Shown here: one piece after another, positions 26,684 through 36,591 of the stretch
Position numbering within the stretch: the stretch's first letter is position 1
Layout: the number at the start of each line of letters is the position of its first letter
Assembly (NCBI RefSeq): GCF_000621785.1
Contig: NZ_KK211346.1
Span: 263,754 to 327,753, forward strand
Length of the DNA: 64,000 nt
Origin: Ruminococcus flavefaciens ND2009
Lineage (GTDB): Bacteria > Bacillota > Clostridia > Oscillospirales > Ruminococcaceae
Reading direction: 5' to 3'
Program-made: the position numbers and the translations under genes
Notes under the pieces: generated by a model
Told to the model about the DNA's origin: nothing
What the model saw: the letters and a program-made list of their open reading frames with translations, nothing else
Databases searched by the model: none

Positions 26684-27575
26684 ATCCGCCCATTCGGGCT
26701 TTAAAGTCAGTGGTATCAAGAAAATCAAACAGAGCAGACAGAATGTCATTGTAGCATGGAATATACAGGTGGATACCGTCTCCCGATGTATAGTCCTCTC
26801 GGAGATCAAGAGCTTCATCACAGACCACGGAATAGGCATCAAAGTAGACCACCTGAGGCGAGTCCATATCCTTGATCATTTTTTCAAGTGCGGCGTTATA
26901 TTCCCTGATGATGTCATTGCGCACTACCTCGCAGTATGAGCAGACAGGTGTAATTGAAGCAGCAACGATATTTATATCAGGCATACGTCTTATGAGTTCG
27001 TCAATGACCTCGCGGTATCGGGTAACATAGGGCTCGGGATAGTTCATGTTGACATCGTTCATACCAATGGAGATATACAGCAGCTGAGGGTGGATATATT
27101 CCACAGCGTCGATAAGCCCCATCTCTCCGCCGCCCACATCAAATGTAAAGTAGTCGAGATTCCACATTGACACGGATTCTCCTGCGATGTTGTGTATATC
27201 GGGCACAAAGCCGTAGACGTCAAGACCGAGGGCAAGCGAGTCGCCTGCAACGGCAAGTCTGTCCTGATAGAAATGACTGTTGGGCGAGCTTCCGGTATAG
27301 GTAGTCGGCGCACAGACCGCATACGGCGAGACTGACACAGTGGTAGTTGTTGTGGTAGTGGTGACAGTAGTTGTTGTGAAGGTATACTGCGACATTTCCT
27401 CGGATATAGTCTCGGAAGCGGAATTAATTGCGCTGACGAGAACAGTGTCCGCACATCTGGGCGGAGGTACAGGCGTACCCGCAGAGGTAAGTGAGAACAG
27501 TGATATGATCGACATGAACAGTATGAAGCAGAGGATATGACCGTTGCTCCTGAGACTGTAAAATAGTTTTTTCAT
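26682..27575 (-). CDS. Secreted or membrane-anchored SGNH/GDSL hydrolase with Thr-rich linker
   Basis: A 297-residue protein. The ATG at 27575 has an AGGAAG site; further in-frame codons upstream are less plausible. An N-terminal hydrophobic helix (ILCFILFMSIISLFSL) acts as signal or anchor, followed by a Thr tract (TTTTVTTTTTTTTV, about residues 70-83) and the SGNH domain: block I AGDSLALG (Ser nucleophile, about residue 111), block III GMNDVN, and block V DGIHL with the catalytic His. SGNH enzymes are esterases or lipases, often removing acetyl groups from polysaccharides or peptidoglycan. The substrate is unknown. It is monocistronic. Confidence 0.82.
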   Translation of the reverse strand: MKKLFYSLRSNGHILCFILFMSIISLFSLTSAGTPVPPPRCADTVLVSAINSASETISEEMSQYTFTTTTVTTTTTTTTVSVSPYAVCAPTTYTGSSPNSHFYQDRLAVAGDSLALGLDVYGFVPDIHNIAGESVSMWNLDYFTFDVGGGEMGLIDAVEYIHPQLLYISIGMNDVNMNYPEPYVTRYREVIDELIRRMPDINIVAASITPVCSYCEVVRNDIIREYNAALEKMIKDMDSPQVVYFDAYSVVCDEALDLREDYTSGDGIHLYIPCYNDILSALFDFLDTTDFKARMGG

Positions 27576-27711
27576 ATAAACACTTCCTGTTTTATAGAGG
27601 CAGCTTCTGAGGCTCACAGACAGAGCTCCATGACTGCGCATTATATTTTACCACATATTACCATAAAAGTAAAGGGATATGACATATCTTACAGAATTTG
27701 CACATATTTTC

Positions 27712-27740
27712 TTGACAATATGACGAAGTAAGGGTATAAT
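27712..27740 (+). promoter_or_regulatory. Consensus promoter before the beta-helix gene
   Basis: TTGACA (27712-27717), 17 bp, TATAAT (27735-27740): perfect match, 36 bp before the start codon. Confidence 0.85.
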
Positions 27741-27776
27741 TATAGTTGCATAAATATAAATCAGGAGTTGAATGGC

Positions 27777-28442
27777 ATGAACAATGTTAAAATAGCAGAT
27801 CTTTATGATCTCTCTCATACGGCTGCAAAGGATTATCTCAGCAGGTTTACCTATCCCTGGGAGGCTCTCAAGGGCATCAGCAGCTTCATCATCGAGCTTG
27901 GCAGGACTCTCAGTCCCGATGAGTATGACAATCCCTCTGAAAACGTATGGGTACACAAGACCGCAAAGGTTTTCCCCACAGCTTATCTCGGAGCTCCATG
28001 TATAATCGGAGCAGGCACAGAGGTACGTCACGGCGCATTTGTAAGAGGCAGCGCTCTTGTTGGCGAAAACTGCGTTGTGGGCAACTCCGTGGAGCTGAAA
28101 AATGTTATTCTCTTTGACAACGTTCAGACTCCCCATTACAATTATGTAGGTGACAGCATTCTCGGCTACAAGTCACACATGGGAGCAGGCTCTATCACTT
28201 CAAATGTAAAGTCGGACAAGACCAATGTTGTTATAAAGTCAGAGGACGAGCAGATCGAAACAGGCATAAAGAAGATAGGCGCAATGCTGGGCGACTTTGT
28301 TGAGGTGGGCTGCAACAGCGTTCTCAATCCAGGTACGGTCATCGGCAGAAATTCAAATATCTACCCCACAAGCTGTGTAAGAGGAGTTATCCCTGCTGAC
28401 TGCATATACAAAACAGGCGGAGTAGTAGTTCATAAATCATGA
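27777..28442 (+). CDS. Left-handed beta-helix (hexapeptide) protein, nucleotidyltransferase/acyltransferase-like
   Basis: A 221-residue protein. The ATG at 27777 lies 9 nt after AGGAG. After a helical head, the region from about residue 60 has hexapeptide-repeat character (CIIGAGTEVRHGAFVRG, NCVVGNSVELKNVIL, VEVGCNSVLNPGTVIG). The segment with SHMGAGSITSNVKSDK resembles the C-terminal beta-helix of GlmU-type N-acetylglucosamine-1-phosphate uridyltransferases. It lacks the N-terminal uridylyltransferase domain. A sugar-nucleotide acyltransferase role is likely but the substrate is unknown. Its stop overlaps an ATG just before the next gene. Confidence 0.75.
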   Translation: MNNVKIADLYDLSHTAAKDYLSRFTYPWEALKGISSFIIELGRTLSPDEYDNPSENVWVHKTAKVFPTAYLGAPCIIGAGTEVRHGAFVRGSALVGENCVVGNSVELKNVILFDNVQTPHYNYVGDSILGYKSHMGAGSITSNVKSDKTNVVIKSEDEQIETGIKKIGAMLGDFVEVGCNSVLNPGTVIGRNSNIYPTSCVRGVIPADCIYKTGGVVVHKS

Positions 28443-28456
28443 ACGGAGGCAGGAAA

Positions 28457-29335
28457 GTGAAAAGAAAGATAATATCTGCGGCAGTTCTTGTCTGTGCCAT
28501 TGGTCTTGCAGCAACAGCTGCCTGTTCTGACAACAATACCGACGATTACCTCTCGGAGATAGCGACAACAGAGACAACTACAGAAATAACTACCACAGTC
28601 ACAACAACCGAAGCCACCACAGAGGCAACTACCGCTGCAAAGAAGGAGTATCCCGAGCTTGTCAATACATATTCGGGCACATACGTTGCCACACAGGGAC
28701 TTACCGCACTGGACTTTTCCGTATTCGGCACCGATGAGGACGGCAATATACAGGCACTTTTTTCCTTCCACGAGGATCCTGCCAACAGGGGCGTTCCCAC
28801 GGGATGCTATCTCATGGAGGGAACAGTCAGCGATGACGACGATGATGATGATATTATCGAAGTAAAGTTCACCGGCTCTGAGTGGGAGAAACACCCCGAT
28901 ACATACCATATTCTCGACTTCACAGGCAAATTTGACCTGAAAAACGGCACTCTCACCTCCGATGATTATGAGATAGACCTGAAGAAGTCCGCAGGTGCAG
29001 ACCTTAGCATACTTCTAAACAATTATGACGGTACCTATCTTCCCGATAAGGGCGATAACCGTATGAAGTTCACGATAGAAACTGCCGACGTTCACGGCGA
29101 TCTTCAGGCAATATTCGAGTTTGAGCCCGAGGAGGGCAAAAAGGCAAGCTTTATAAGCGTGGGACAGGTTACCAATATCGCTCCCGACGGCAGGATAACA
29201 GCAACCTTTACCGGCTCGGAGTGGATGGAAAAAACTGATGACCAGAAGTTCATAGACTTTGAGGGAGTTTTCACTGCCGACGGCAGGAACTTCAACGAGA
29301 CTGAAGGACATCATATAAATCTTTATGTGAGCTGA
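28457..29335 (+). CDS. Lipoprotein with Thr-rich linker and a duplicated domain
   Basis: About 292 residues. I favour the GTG at 28457, 7 nt after GGAGG; an ATG at 28439 overlapping the previous stop is an alternative. The signal peptide ends in a lipobox-like ATAAC, so the Cys is probably lipidated and the protein anchored outside. A Thr/Glu/Ala linker (TTETTTEITTTVTTTE) leads to two related domains of about 110 residues: each has a (Y)xGTY start, an (Q)ALFSF/(Q)AIFEF strand, a KFTGSEW/TFTGSEW block and an (I)LDFTGKF/(I)DFEGVF end. The family is not recognised. A run of seven Asp codons lies between strands in the first copy. Confidence 0.7.
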   Translation: MKRKIISAAVLVCAIGLAATAACSDNNTDDYLSEIATTETTTEITTTVTTTEATTEATTAAKKEYPELVNTYSGTYVATQGLTALDFSVFGTDEDGNIQALFSFHEDPANRGVPTGCYLMEGTVSDDDDDDDIIEVKFTGSEWEKHPDTYHILDFTGKFDLKNGTLTSDDYEIDLKKSAGADLSILLNNYDGTYLPDKGDNRMKFTIETADVHGDLQAIFEFEPEEGKKASFISVGQVTNIAPDGRITATFTGSEWMEKTDDQKFIDFEGVFTADGRNFNETEGHHINLYVS

Positions 29336-29340
29336 CAGAT

Positions 29341-29376
29341 AAAGCTGCCACGGAGCATTTCCGCGGCAGCTTTTTT
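29341..29376 (+). terminator. Intrinsic terminator after the lipoprotein gene
   Basis: AAAGCTGCC...CGG (29341-29353) pairs with CCG...GGCAGCTTT (29361-29373), with one mismatch and a T-run. Confidence 0.85.
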
Positions 29377-29396
29377 ATATTTTTTTGCAGTAAATA

Positions 29397-29425
29397 TTGT
29401 AAAATCAGGCGAAATGTGGTATCAT
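29397..29425 (+). promoter_or_regulatory. Putative promoter of the Hhe-like gene
   Basis: TTGTAA (29397-29402), 17 bp, TATCAT (29420-29425), 42 bp before the start codon. A less perfect match than most promoters in the window. Confidence 0.55.
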
Positions 29426-29467
29426 AGAAATAGTATTCGCATTGCCTTAGGCAGATTGGAGGACTGT

Positions 29468-32400
29468 ATGGAGAATAAAGTTGTTTTCAGCGGCAGTATG
29501 ACCGCACAGATCAATTTTGCGATGCAGCAGAACTACGTTCCCGTGTTCAGGAATATGGTAATGACCAACAATACCGATGAAGAGCTGAAAAGCGTCCGCC
29601 TCAGGATCAGCTTTGAGCCTGAGTTTGCAAAGACCTTCGAGTCCGTACCCGTGGATCTTGCGCCCTCTCAGCCCGTGGAGGTATCTCCCGTAAATATAAT
29701 CATGCTTGCCGATGAGCTTTTCAACCTTACCGAGAAGCTGGTTGGCAGCGTCACCATCGAAGCCCTTCAGGGCGATGAGGTCATAGGACAGGAGTGCAGG
29801 ACTATCGAGCTCCTCGCCTACGATCAGTGGTCGGGTATCAACTTCATGCCCGAGACCGCAGCCGCCTTTGTCACACCCAATCATCCCAGAGTGCAGGAGA
29901 TCGTTTCTGCGGCGGGAGTTTACATGAAGAAGTGGTGCGGCGATCCTGCCTTCACAGGCTATCAGACAAGAAACCCCAATATAGTAAAGCAGCAGATGGG
30001 AGCGATCTATGCTGCTCTCCAGGAGCAGAACATCGGCTATACAATGCCGCCTGCCAGCTTTGAGGAGGCGCAGCGTATCCGTATGCCCGATACCGTTCTT
30101 GACGGCAAGCAGGGCACCTGCCTCGATCTGGCTGTGCTTTACTGCTCATGCCTTGAGGCTGTGGGACTCAATCCGCTGCTCATAATGATACAGGGACACG
30201 CCTTTGCAGGCTGCTGGCTGGAGGAGGAGACATTCTCGGACTGCCTACAGTATGACGTTTCCGCAGTCACAAAGCGTATCGCTCACGGGATCGACGCCAT
30301 AAGCATAGTTGAGTGTACCGACTTTGTGGCAGGCAAGAATACTGACTTTGACAGTGCGGAGAAGCACGCAGCTTCACATCTGGAGGATCCGTCAAAGTTC
30401 TATTTTGCCATAGATATAACCCGTACCCGTTCCAGCGGTATCCGTCCTGTTCCCTCTCGAATTTCAGAGAACGGCACATTCAAGGCTGTTGACTACGGCA
30501 GCCGAAAGAAGTCGGAGATAACCTCCGCTCCCAATGAGATAGCTCAGCAGGCTATCGCTGCAGGAGAGGAAAGGGAGGTCACCAAGCAGGTGATGTGGGA
30601 GAGAAAGCTCCTTGACCTCAGTCTCAGGAACAGCCTTCTCAACTTCCGTCCCTCGGCAATGAGCGTTCAGCTCATGATAAGCGACCTGGGCGTCCTTGAG
30701 GACGAGATCTCAAATGGCGAGGACTTCAAGGTAATGCCTGTGCCCAATGACACTACATTACAGCTTTCCGACAGCAAAATATTTGAGATAGAGAATGACC
30801 GAGACCTCATATCCACCATATCCGAGGCGGAGTTCAAGAGCCGCAGGCTCCGTACCTTCATCAAGGACAGTGACCTTGAAAAGGTGATGAAGAAGCTCCA
30901 CAGACAGGCAAAGGTGAGCATTGAGGAAAACGGCGTAAATACCATATATCTGGCGCTGGGCTTCCTGCGCTGGTATGAGACCGAAAAGAGCGACAAGGCT
31001 CGCTATGCACCTCTTGTACTGGTGCCTGTTGACATCATCAGAAAGGTGCAGGAGAAGACCTATCTTATCCGTATGCGCGACGAGGATACACAGGTCAACA
31101 TAACCATGCTGGAAATGCTCCGACAGTTCTTCGGTATCGACATAAATGGACTCGATCCCGTTCCCGAGGACGAGAACGGCGTGAATCTCCAGCTCATTTT
31201 CAATACAATTCGTCAGGGCATCATGTCACAGCCCAGATGGGATATTGTTGATTATGCCTTTATCGGACAGTTCTCCTTCAACCGCTTCATCATGTGGAAC
31301 GATATACGCAACCGTGCCGATGAGCTTGCCAAGAACAAGGTAGTTGCAAGCCTTATCTCAGGCAAGACCGAATGGGCAGAAGGGGATCTGTACATATCTC
31401 CTCTTGACCTTGACAACAAGGTAGCTCCCACAGATCTGGTAGTTCCCCTCAGTGCGGATTCCTCACAGCTTGCGGCTGTGTATGCAGCTTCCCAGGGCAA
31501 GAGCTTCGTTCTTCACGGACCTCCCGGAAGCGGTAAGTCCCAGACCATCACCAACATGATAGCCAGCGCCCTCTATCAGGGAAAATCCGTGCTTTTTGTT
31601 GCGGAGAAAATGGCTGCACTTTCCGTTGTTGAAAAACGTCTCAATAAGGTTGGACTGGGTCCCTTCTGTATCGAGCTCCATTCCAATAAGGCGCAGAAAC
31701 GCGCGGTCCTGAAGCAGCTTGAGGAGACTCTCAACGTGGGCAGGATAAAGAAGCCTGCGGAGTACAAGGCTCAGGCTGAGAAAATATCCGAAATGCGCCG
31801 CGAACTCAACGGTACAATGGAGGAGATACACAAGAAGCGCAATTTCGGCTGCTCAATGTACGATGCAGCTGTAAGATATGAGAAGAACAGCGCTCTCGGC
31901 GGCAAATTCAGCTTTACAAATGAACAGATAGACGCTATGAGCGAGACCTCATACTCCACCTGGCGCGAGACTCTGGAAAGCCTTGCAGCAGCAGGAAGGG
32001 AGTTCGGTGATGTTACCACAACTGCACTGGGCGTATGCGAGCTGACCTCATGTACTCCCGAGACAAGGGGAGCTATGGAGGCAAAGCTCAGGGAGTTCAA
32101 GACTGCTCTCACCTCAGCACAGGAGGATACTCAGCAGCTGGCTCAGTTCACGGGCAGCAGCGAGATGACATTTGAAGAGTGCAAGCTGGCGGCAGAGATA
32201 ATCACAGCCTCTGCAAGCGGCGAGCAGCTCCTTCCCGATATTATTTCCGACAGCCGCTGGAATGGCTTCAAGGAGGCTGCACAGGGACTTATCGGCACAG
32301 GCAGGGAGCTTGGACAGGTAAAGGAGGAGCTTCTCTCCAAGTTCGAGCCATCAGTGCTTGACTATAATGCCTCCGACGCCCTCGTAAGGTGGAAGACCGC

Positions 32401-35236
32401 ACAGGGCAAGTGGTTTCTCGCAAAGAGCCTGGGCAGCAGCAAGCTTGTCAAGGAGCTTGCCGTACACGCAAAGTCCTCCTCAACGGTAACAAAGGAAAAC
32501 ATCACGCAGTACTACGATAAGATCAATCATTTCAAGCTGCTGAAGCAGAATGTGATTTCCGCACAGCCTGAGCTGGTGAAGTATTTCGGCACGCTGAAGC
32601 TTGACGAAAATGCAGACTGGGCAGCTATAGAGAAATGCGTGGAGCGCTCCTCACAGCTCGGCGAGAGAGTTGCAGCCTCTACATTCAGTCCCGAGATAAA
32701 GCAGAAGCTCTGCACCAGTCTCACACAGGGCGTCAATGGGGATACATCAAAGATAACCTCTGACTTTGCCGCTCTTGAGAACGTGGCTTCGCAGCTCCGC
32801 AGCACCTTCGGCATAAATACGGACAAGCTCATTACGGGCGACAGCTGGAGCAGCGACGCACAGCAGAAGGCAGATGCCGTTATCAATGCCCTTCCTCAGC
32901 TGAAGGAATGGACAGGTATCGTCACTATCTGCAACAGGCTCAGAGAGCTTGGTATCGGCAATGTGGCTGACGCATACATGAACGGCGAGGTACCTACCGA
33001 GCAGCTTATAGGCGCATTTGACTGCGATCTGAGCAAGGCTATGGTAACGAGCACTATATCACGCACTCCCGAGCTTGCGAAGTTCCAGGGAACGCTTTTC
33101 GAGGACACTATCAGACGCTTCGGAGAGGTGCTGGATAACTTCTCTACACTCTCCATAAAGGAACTTGCAGCAGAGCTGTCGGCAAAGATACCCACCCCCG
33201 GAAGCTCCGCAAACAGCTCAGAGATAGGCATACTCCAGAAGGCTATCAAGTCAGGCGGCAGAATGATGTCTATCCGAAAGCTTTTCGACAGCATACCCAA
33301 CCTGCTGCGCAGAATGTGTCCCGTAATGCTCATGAGCCCTATTTCCGTGGCTCAGTATATAGACCCGTCCTATCCAAAGTTCGACCTTGTTATCTTCGAC
33401 GAGGCTTCTCAGCTTCCTACCTGTGAAGCTGTTGGAGCTATCGCAAGAGGCGAAAATGTCATCGTAGTCGGCGACCCGAAGCAGCTTCCGCCTACAAGCT
33501 TCTTTGCTTCAAATCAGGTGGACGAGGAGAACTACGAAAAAGAAGACCTTGAAAGCGTTCTGGACGACTGTCTGGCGCTGTCCATGCCTCAGAAGCATCT
33601 GCTCTGGCATTACCGCTCGCGTCATGAGAGCCTTATCGCATACAGCAACTCCAAGTATTATGAGAACAAGCTCTATACTTTCCCGTCGCCTGACGATCAG
33701 GTTTCGGAGGTAAGCTGGGTACACGTTGAGGGCTACTATGACAAGAGCTCTACCCGTACCAACAAGGCTGAGGCGCAGGCTGTTGTGGAGGAGATCTGCC
33801 GCAGACTGAGAGACCCCGAGCTGAGAAAGTTCAGTATAGGTGTCGTTACATTCAGCCTTCCCCAGCAGAACCTTATCGATGACCTGCTGGTGGACGCATA
33901 CCGCGAGGATCCCAAGCTTGAGGAGTACGCCAACGAAATGTATGAGCCCATACTCATCAAGAACCTTGAAAACGTTCAGGGAGACGAGAGAGACGTTATC
34001 ATGTTCTCTATCGGCTACGGTCCCGACAAGGAAGGCAAGGTTTCCATGAATTTCGGTCCACTTAACCGTGACGGCGGCTGGAGACGTCTTAATGTTGCAA
34101 TCTCACGTTCCAAGTGCAAGATGATAGTATTCTCTGTTATCACCCCCGATATGATAGATCTTTCACGCACACGCTCCGACGGTGTTGAAGGTCTCAAGGG
34201 CTTTCTGGAATTTGCTGCAAGGGGCAGAAGCGCTCTTCCCGTAAGGGCAGGTTCAAAGAGCAGCTCGGAGGGCTTCGAGACCATAGTTGCCGAGGAGATC
34301 AGAAAGCTGGGCTACGATTGCAAGTGCAGCGTTGGCTGCTCAGACTACAAGGTAGATGTGGCAGTTGTCAATCCCGACAAGCCCGATACCTATATCATGG
34401 CTATCAACTGCGGAAACGAGTCTTACTTCCACAACGGTACAGCCAGTGACAGAAGCCTGTCTCAGCCAAGCGTGCTGAAGGGACTGGGCTGGAATGTCAT
34501 GAGCGTCTATATCATCGACTGGCTGGACAACAAGGAAAAGGTACTCAGCAAGATAAAGTCTGAGATAGACGCTGCTGTTGAGCGTTACCGCCACCCCGAG
34601 GCAGCTCCGAAGACTGAGGAAAAGAAGAAGCAGGAGCTGGTATTCGAGACCGAGGAGGTCAGCAGCTTCTCCGAAAGCTTCGACGAGTTCAAGCCCTTTA
34701 CGATAAAGGCACTGGGAAGCTCGGAAAACTTCAGCGAGGCAAGTCTTGCGAAGATAAGCAAGTGCATAAACGATATACTGACAGCCGAGGCTCCCATGAA
34801 CAAGAAGACACTTGCAAAAAAGGCCTTCTCATGCTGGGGCATATCACGTCCGGGAGCTAATATGAAGGCTGTGTTCGAGTCGGCGTTTGAAAAGGCTGAC
34901 GCTAAGGTCACAACAGCAGGCGAGAACGAGTATGTATGGCTGGGAACGCAGTCTCCCGAGGAGTACGACAAGTGCCGCACAGTCTACAAGGACGATACCA
35001 AGCGTGACATCGACGATGTGGCTCCCGAGGAGATAGCTGTGGGCATAAAGGAGATAATGTCCCGTCAGGTAGCTATGGAGCGTTCGGACCTTCTTCGCGA
35101 GGTGGCACACCTCTTCGGCTTCACAAGGATAACTCCCACCCTTGAGACCTCTGTGGCTCTGGGCATAAAGGCTGCAAAGCAGCGCGGCTGGGTAGGCTTT
35201 TCCGAGGACGGAAGAGTATCATACACAGGAAACTAA
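29468..35236 (+). CDS. Giant DUF4011 / SF1 helicase / MTES_1575-type nuclease protein, Hhe-like
   Basis: A 1,922-residue protein. The ATG at 29468 follows GGAGG. Domains in order: a beta-rich N-terminus; a transglutaminase-like region (about 200-270; QGTCLDLAVLYC, then QGHAFAGCW); DUF4011 (from about 369; WERKLLDLSLRNSLLNFR); a split SF1 helicase with Walker A GPPGSGKSQT (about 682), Walker B VIFDEASQLP (about 1307), motif III GDPKQLPP and a late NVQGDERDVIMFS (about 1501); an MTES_1575/Vsr-like restriction fold (about 1595-1700; FETIVAEEIRKLGY, then DYKVDVAVV); and a DUF3320-like end. This order matches proteins of the Hhe anti-phage class (helicase, DUF4011, Vsr-like). Defence is an inference. 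All helicase motifs look intact. Confidence 0.82.
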   Translation: MENKVVFSGSMTAQINFAMQQNYVPVFRNMVMTNNTDEELKSVRLRISFEPEFAKTFESVPVDLAPSQPVEVSPVNIIMLADELFNLTEKLVGSVTIEALQGDEVIGQECRTIELLAYDQWSGINFMPETAAAFVTPNHPRVQEIVSAAGVYMKKWCGDPAFTGYQTRNPNIVKQQMGAIYAALQEQNIGYTMPPASFEEAQRIRMPDTVLDGKQGTCLDLAVLYCSCLEAVGLNPLLIMIQGHAFAGCWLEEETFSDCLQYDVSAVTKRIAHGIDAISIVECTDFVAGKNTDFDSAEKHAASHLEDPSKFYFAIDITRTRSSGIRPVPSRISENGTFKAVDYGSRKKSEITSAPNEIAQQAIAAGEEREVTKQVMWERKLLDLSLRNSLLNFRPSAMSVQLMISDLGVLEDEISNGEDFKVMPVPNDTTLQLSDSKIFEIENDRDLISTISEAEFKSRRLRTFIKDSDLEKVMKKLHRQAKVSIEENGVNTIYLALGFLRWYETEKSDKARYAPLVLVPVDIIRKVQEKTYLIRMRDEDTQVNITMLEMLRQFFGIDINGLDPVPEDENGVNLQLIFNTIRQGIMSQPRWDIVDYAFIGQFSFNRFIMWNDIRNRADELAKNKVVASLISGKTEWAEGDLYISPLDLDNKVAPTDLVVPLSADSSQLAAVYAASQGKSFVLHGPPGSGKSQTITNMIASALYQGKSVLFVAEKMAALSVVEKRLNKVGLGPFCIELHSNKAQKRAVLKQLEETLNVGRIKKPAEYKAQAEKISEMRRELNGTMEEIHKKRNFGCSMYDAAVRYEKNSALGGKFSFTNEQIDAMSETSYSTWRETLESLAAAGREFGDVTTTALGVCELTSCTPETRGAMEAKLREFKTALTSAQEDTQQLAQFTGSSEMTFEECKLAAEIITASASGEQLLPDIISDSRWNGFKEAAQGLIGTGRELGQVKEELLSKFEPSVLDYNASDALVRWKTAQGKWFLAKSLGSSKLVKELAVHAKSSSTVTKENITQYYDKINHFKLLKQNVISAQPELVKYFGTLKLDENADWAAIEKCVERSSQLGERVAASTFSPEIKQKLCTSLTQGVNGDTSKITSDFAALENVASQLRSTFGINTDKLITGDSWSSDAQQKADAVINALPQLKEWTGIVTICNRLRELGIGNVADAYMNGEVPTEQLIGAFDCDLSKAMVTSTISRTPELAKFQGTLFEDTIRRFGEVLDNFSTLSIKELAAELSAKIPTPGSSANSSEIGILQKAIKSGGRMMSIRKLFDSIPNLLRRMCPVMLMSPISVAQYIDPSYPKFDLVIFDEASQLPTCEAVGAIARGENVIVVGDPKQLPPTSFFASNQVDEENYEKEDLESVLDDCLALSMPQKHLLWHYRSRHESLIAYSNSKYYENKLYTFPSPDDQVSEVSWVHVEGYYDKSSTRTNKAEAQAVVEEICRRLRDPELRKFSIGVVTFSLPQQNLIDDLLVDAYREDPKLEEYANEMYEPILIKNLENVQGDERDVIMFSIGYGPDKEGKVSMNFGPLNRDGGWRRLNVAISRSKCKMIVFSVITPDMIDLSRTRSDGVEGLKGFLEFAARGRSALPVRAGSKSSSEGFETIVAEEIRKLGYDCKCSVGCSDYKVDVAVVNPDKPDTYIMAINCGNESYFHNGTASDRSLSQPSVLKGLGWNVMSVYIIDWLDNKEKVLSKIKSEIDAAVERYRHPEAAPKTEEKKKQELVFETEEVSSFSESFDEFKPFTIKALGSSENFSEASLAKISKCINDILTAEAPMNKKTLAKKAFSCWGISRPGANMKAVFESAFEKADAKVTTAGENEYVWLGTQSPEEYDKCRTVYKDDTKRDIDDVAPEEIAVGIKEIMSRQVAMERSDLLREVAHLFGFTRITPTLETSVALGIKAAKQRGWVGFSEDGRVSYTGN

Positions 35237-35253
35237 TAATACGGAGGACGAAA

Positions 35254-36591
35254 TTGAAACGACTTCTGATAATAATAGGCAAGATAATAGTAAAGGTGCT
35301 GAGACTTATGCACCGCAATGCAGGAAACCTTCCGGGAATAATCCTGTGGCACCTTTCAAGGCATAAGGCAGTCTCAATGTTCAAGGTGGACTGTCCCATA
35401 ATCGCGGTAACAGGCACCAACGGAAAGACCTCGGTCACCAACTGTATCGCTCAGCTCTTTGAGAGGAGCGGCAAGAAAATAATCATCAACAAAGAGGGCA
35501 ATAACCTTGATACGGGAATATGCTCGCTTCTGCTGAGACACTGCGATATGTCGGGAAAGGTCAAAGCTGACTATCTCATACTGGAGACCGACGAGTCTCA
35601 TGTTCCCGTTGTGTATTCACAGCTGAAGCTGGACACACTGGTGGTGCTGAACTTCTTCCGCGACCAGCTTGACAGAAACGGCGAGATGGAGACCCTTATC
35701 CAGAAGATAAACGGCTTCTGCAAGACCTTTGAGGGCAATCTCATACTCAACGGAGACGACCCGAATACTGCCCGTCTTGGCAGGGCAAATCCCAAAAACA
35801 AGAATGTGAAGTACTTCCACGCAGAGCCCTATGCCTTTGCGACACAGAAGATATTTGAAGCCTCAGAGGGACGCTTCTGTCCCTTCTGCGGCGAGGCTCT
35901 GGAGTACGATTACTACCAGTACTCACATATCGGCAAGTTCACATGTAAAAAGTGCGGCTTCGGAAACTATGAGCCCTATATCACTGCAAAGGATATTGAG
36001 CTTGACAAGCCTGTGTTCACAGCTGACGGTCACACATATTCGCCAAAGCTCAACAGCATTTACAACGTCTATAATATGACAGCTGTGGCGGCTGCGGCGA
36101 AGCTCTACGGCATTGACCAGAAGGTGACAGACGGAGTTATCAACAGCTATACTGTCAAGAACGGCCGTATGGAGAACTTCATGCTGGGCGACAGGAAGGC
36201 TACTCTCAATCTTGCGAAGAACCCCGTGGGAGCCAACATGACTCTCCGTGTTATGAACGAGATGCAGGGCGAAAAGGAGCTTCTGTTCGTGCTCAACGAT
36301 AACGTTGCCGACGGTCTTGACGTATCCTGGATATATGATATAAACTTCAGTATCTTTGAACGTGTTACAAGAGTGGTCACCTCGGGAACGAGAGCCTATG
36401 ACATTGCGGTGCGTATCAAGACCGCAGGCTATGATCCCGCAAAAATAGTGGTGCGTCCCGACCTTGACGAGGCTGTTGAGGAGCTTGCCCGCACTGAGGG
36501 CAGAAAGTTCATTATTGCCAATTATACGGCAGTACAGCCCACCAGAAGCGCCCTCAAGCGCTACATCACAAAGCATGGAGGTAACAAATGA
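35254..36591 (+). CDS. murT: Lipid II isoglutaminyl synthase, MurT subunit
   Basis: Mur-ligase-type ATPase that with GatD amidates D-glutamate of lipid II. The 445-residue protein has an N-terminal helix, the ATP loop IIAVTGTNGKTSVTN, LETDESHVP, and the MurT-specific four-cysteine zinc ribbon CPFCGEAL...CKKCGFG (about residues 209-234), then the DUF1727-type C-terminus. The start is TTG with GGAGG 7 nt upstream. It overlaps gatD by 4 nt. It may read through from the giant gene, which ends 17 nt earlier. Confidence 0.94.
   Translation: MKRLLIIIGKIIVKVLRLMHRNAGNLPGIILWHLSRHKAVSMFKVDCPIIAVTGTNGKTSVTNCIAQLFERSGKKIIINKEGNNLDTGICSLLLRHCDMSGKVKADYLILETDESHVPVVYSQLKLDTLVVLNFFRDQLDRNGEMETLIQKINGFCKTFEGNLILNGDDPNTARLGRANPKNKNVKYFHAEPYAFATQKIFEASEGRFCPFCGEALEYDYYQYSHIGKFTCKKCGFGNYEPYITAKDIELDKPVFTADGHTYSPKLNSIYNVYNMTAVAAAAKLYGIDQKVTDGVINSYTVKNGRMENFMLGDRKATLNLAKNPVGANMTLRVMNEMQGEKELLFVLNDNVADGLDVSWIYDINFSIFERVTRVVTSGTRAYDIAVRIKTAGYDPAKIVVRPDLDEAVEELARTEGRKFIIANYTAVQPTRSALKRYITKHGGNK

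Noticed and set aside
29414-29467. Upstream in-frame ATG for the giant helicase
   Set aside because: It lies within the predicted promoter -10 region, and the ATG at 29468 has a proper GGAGG site.
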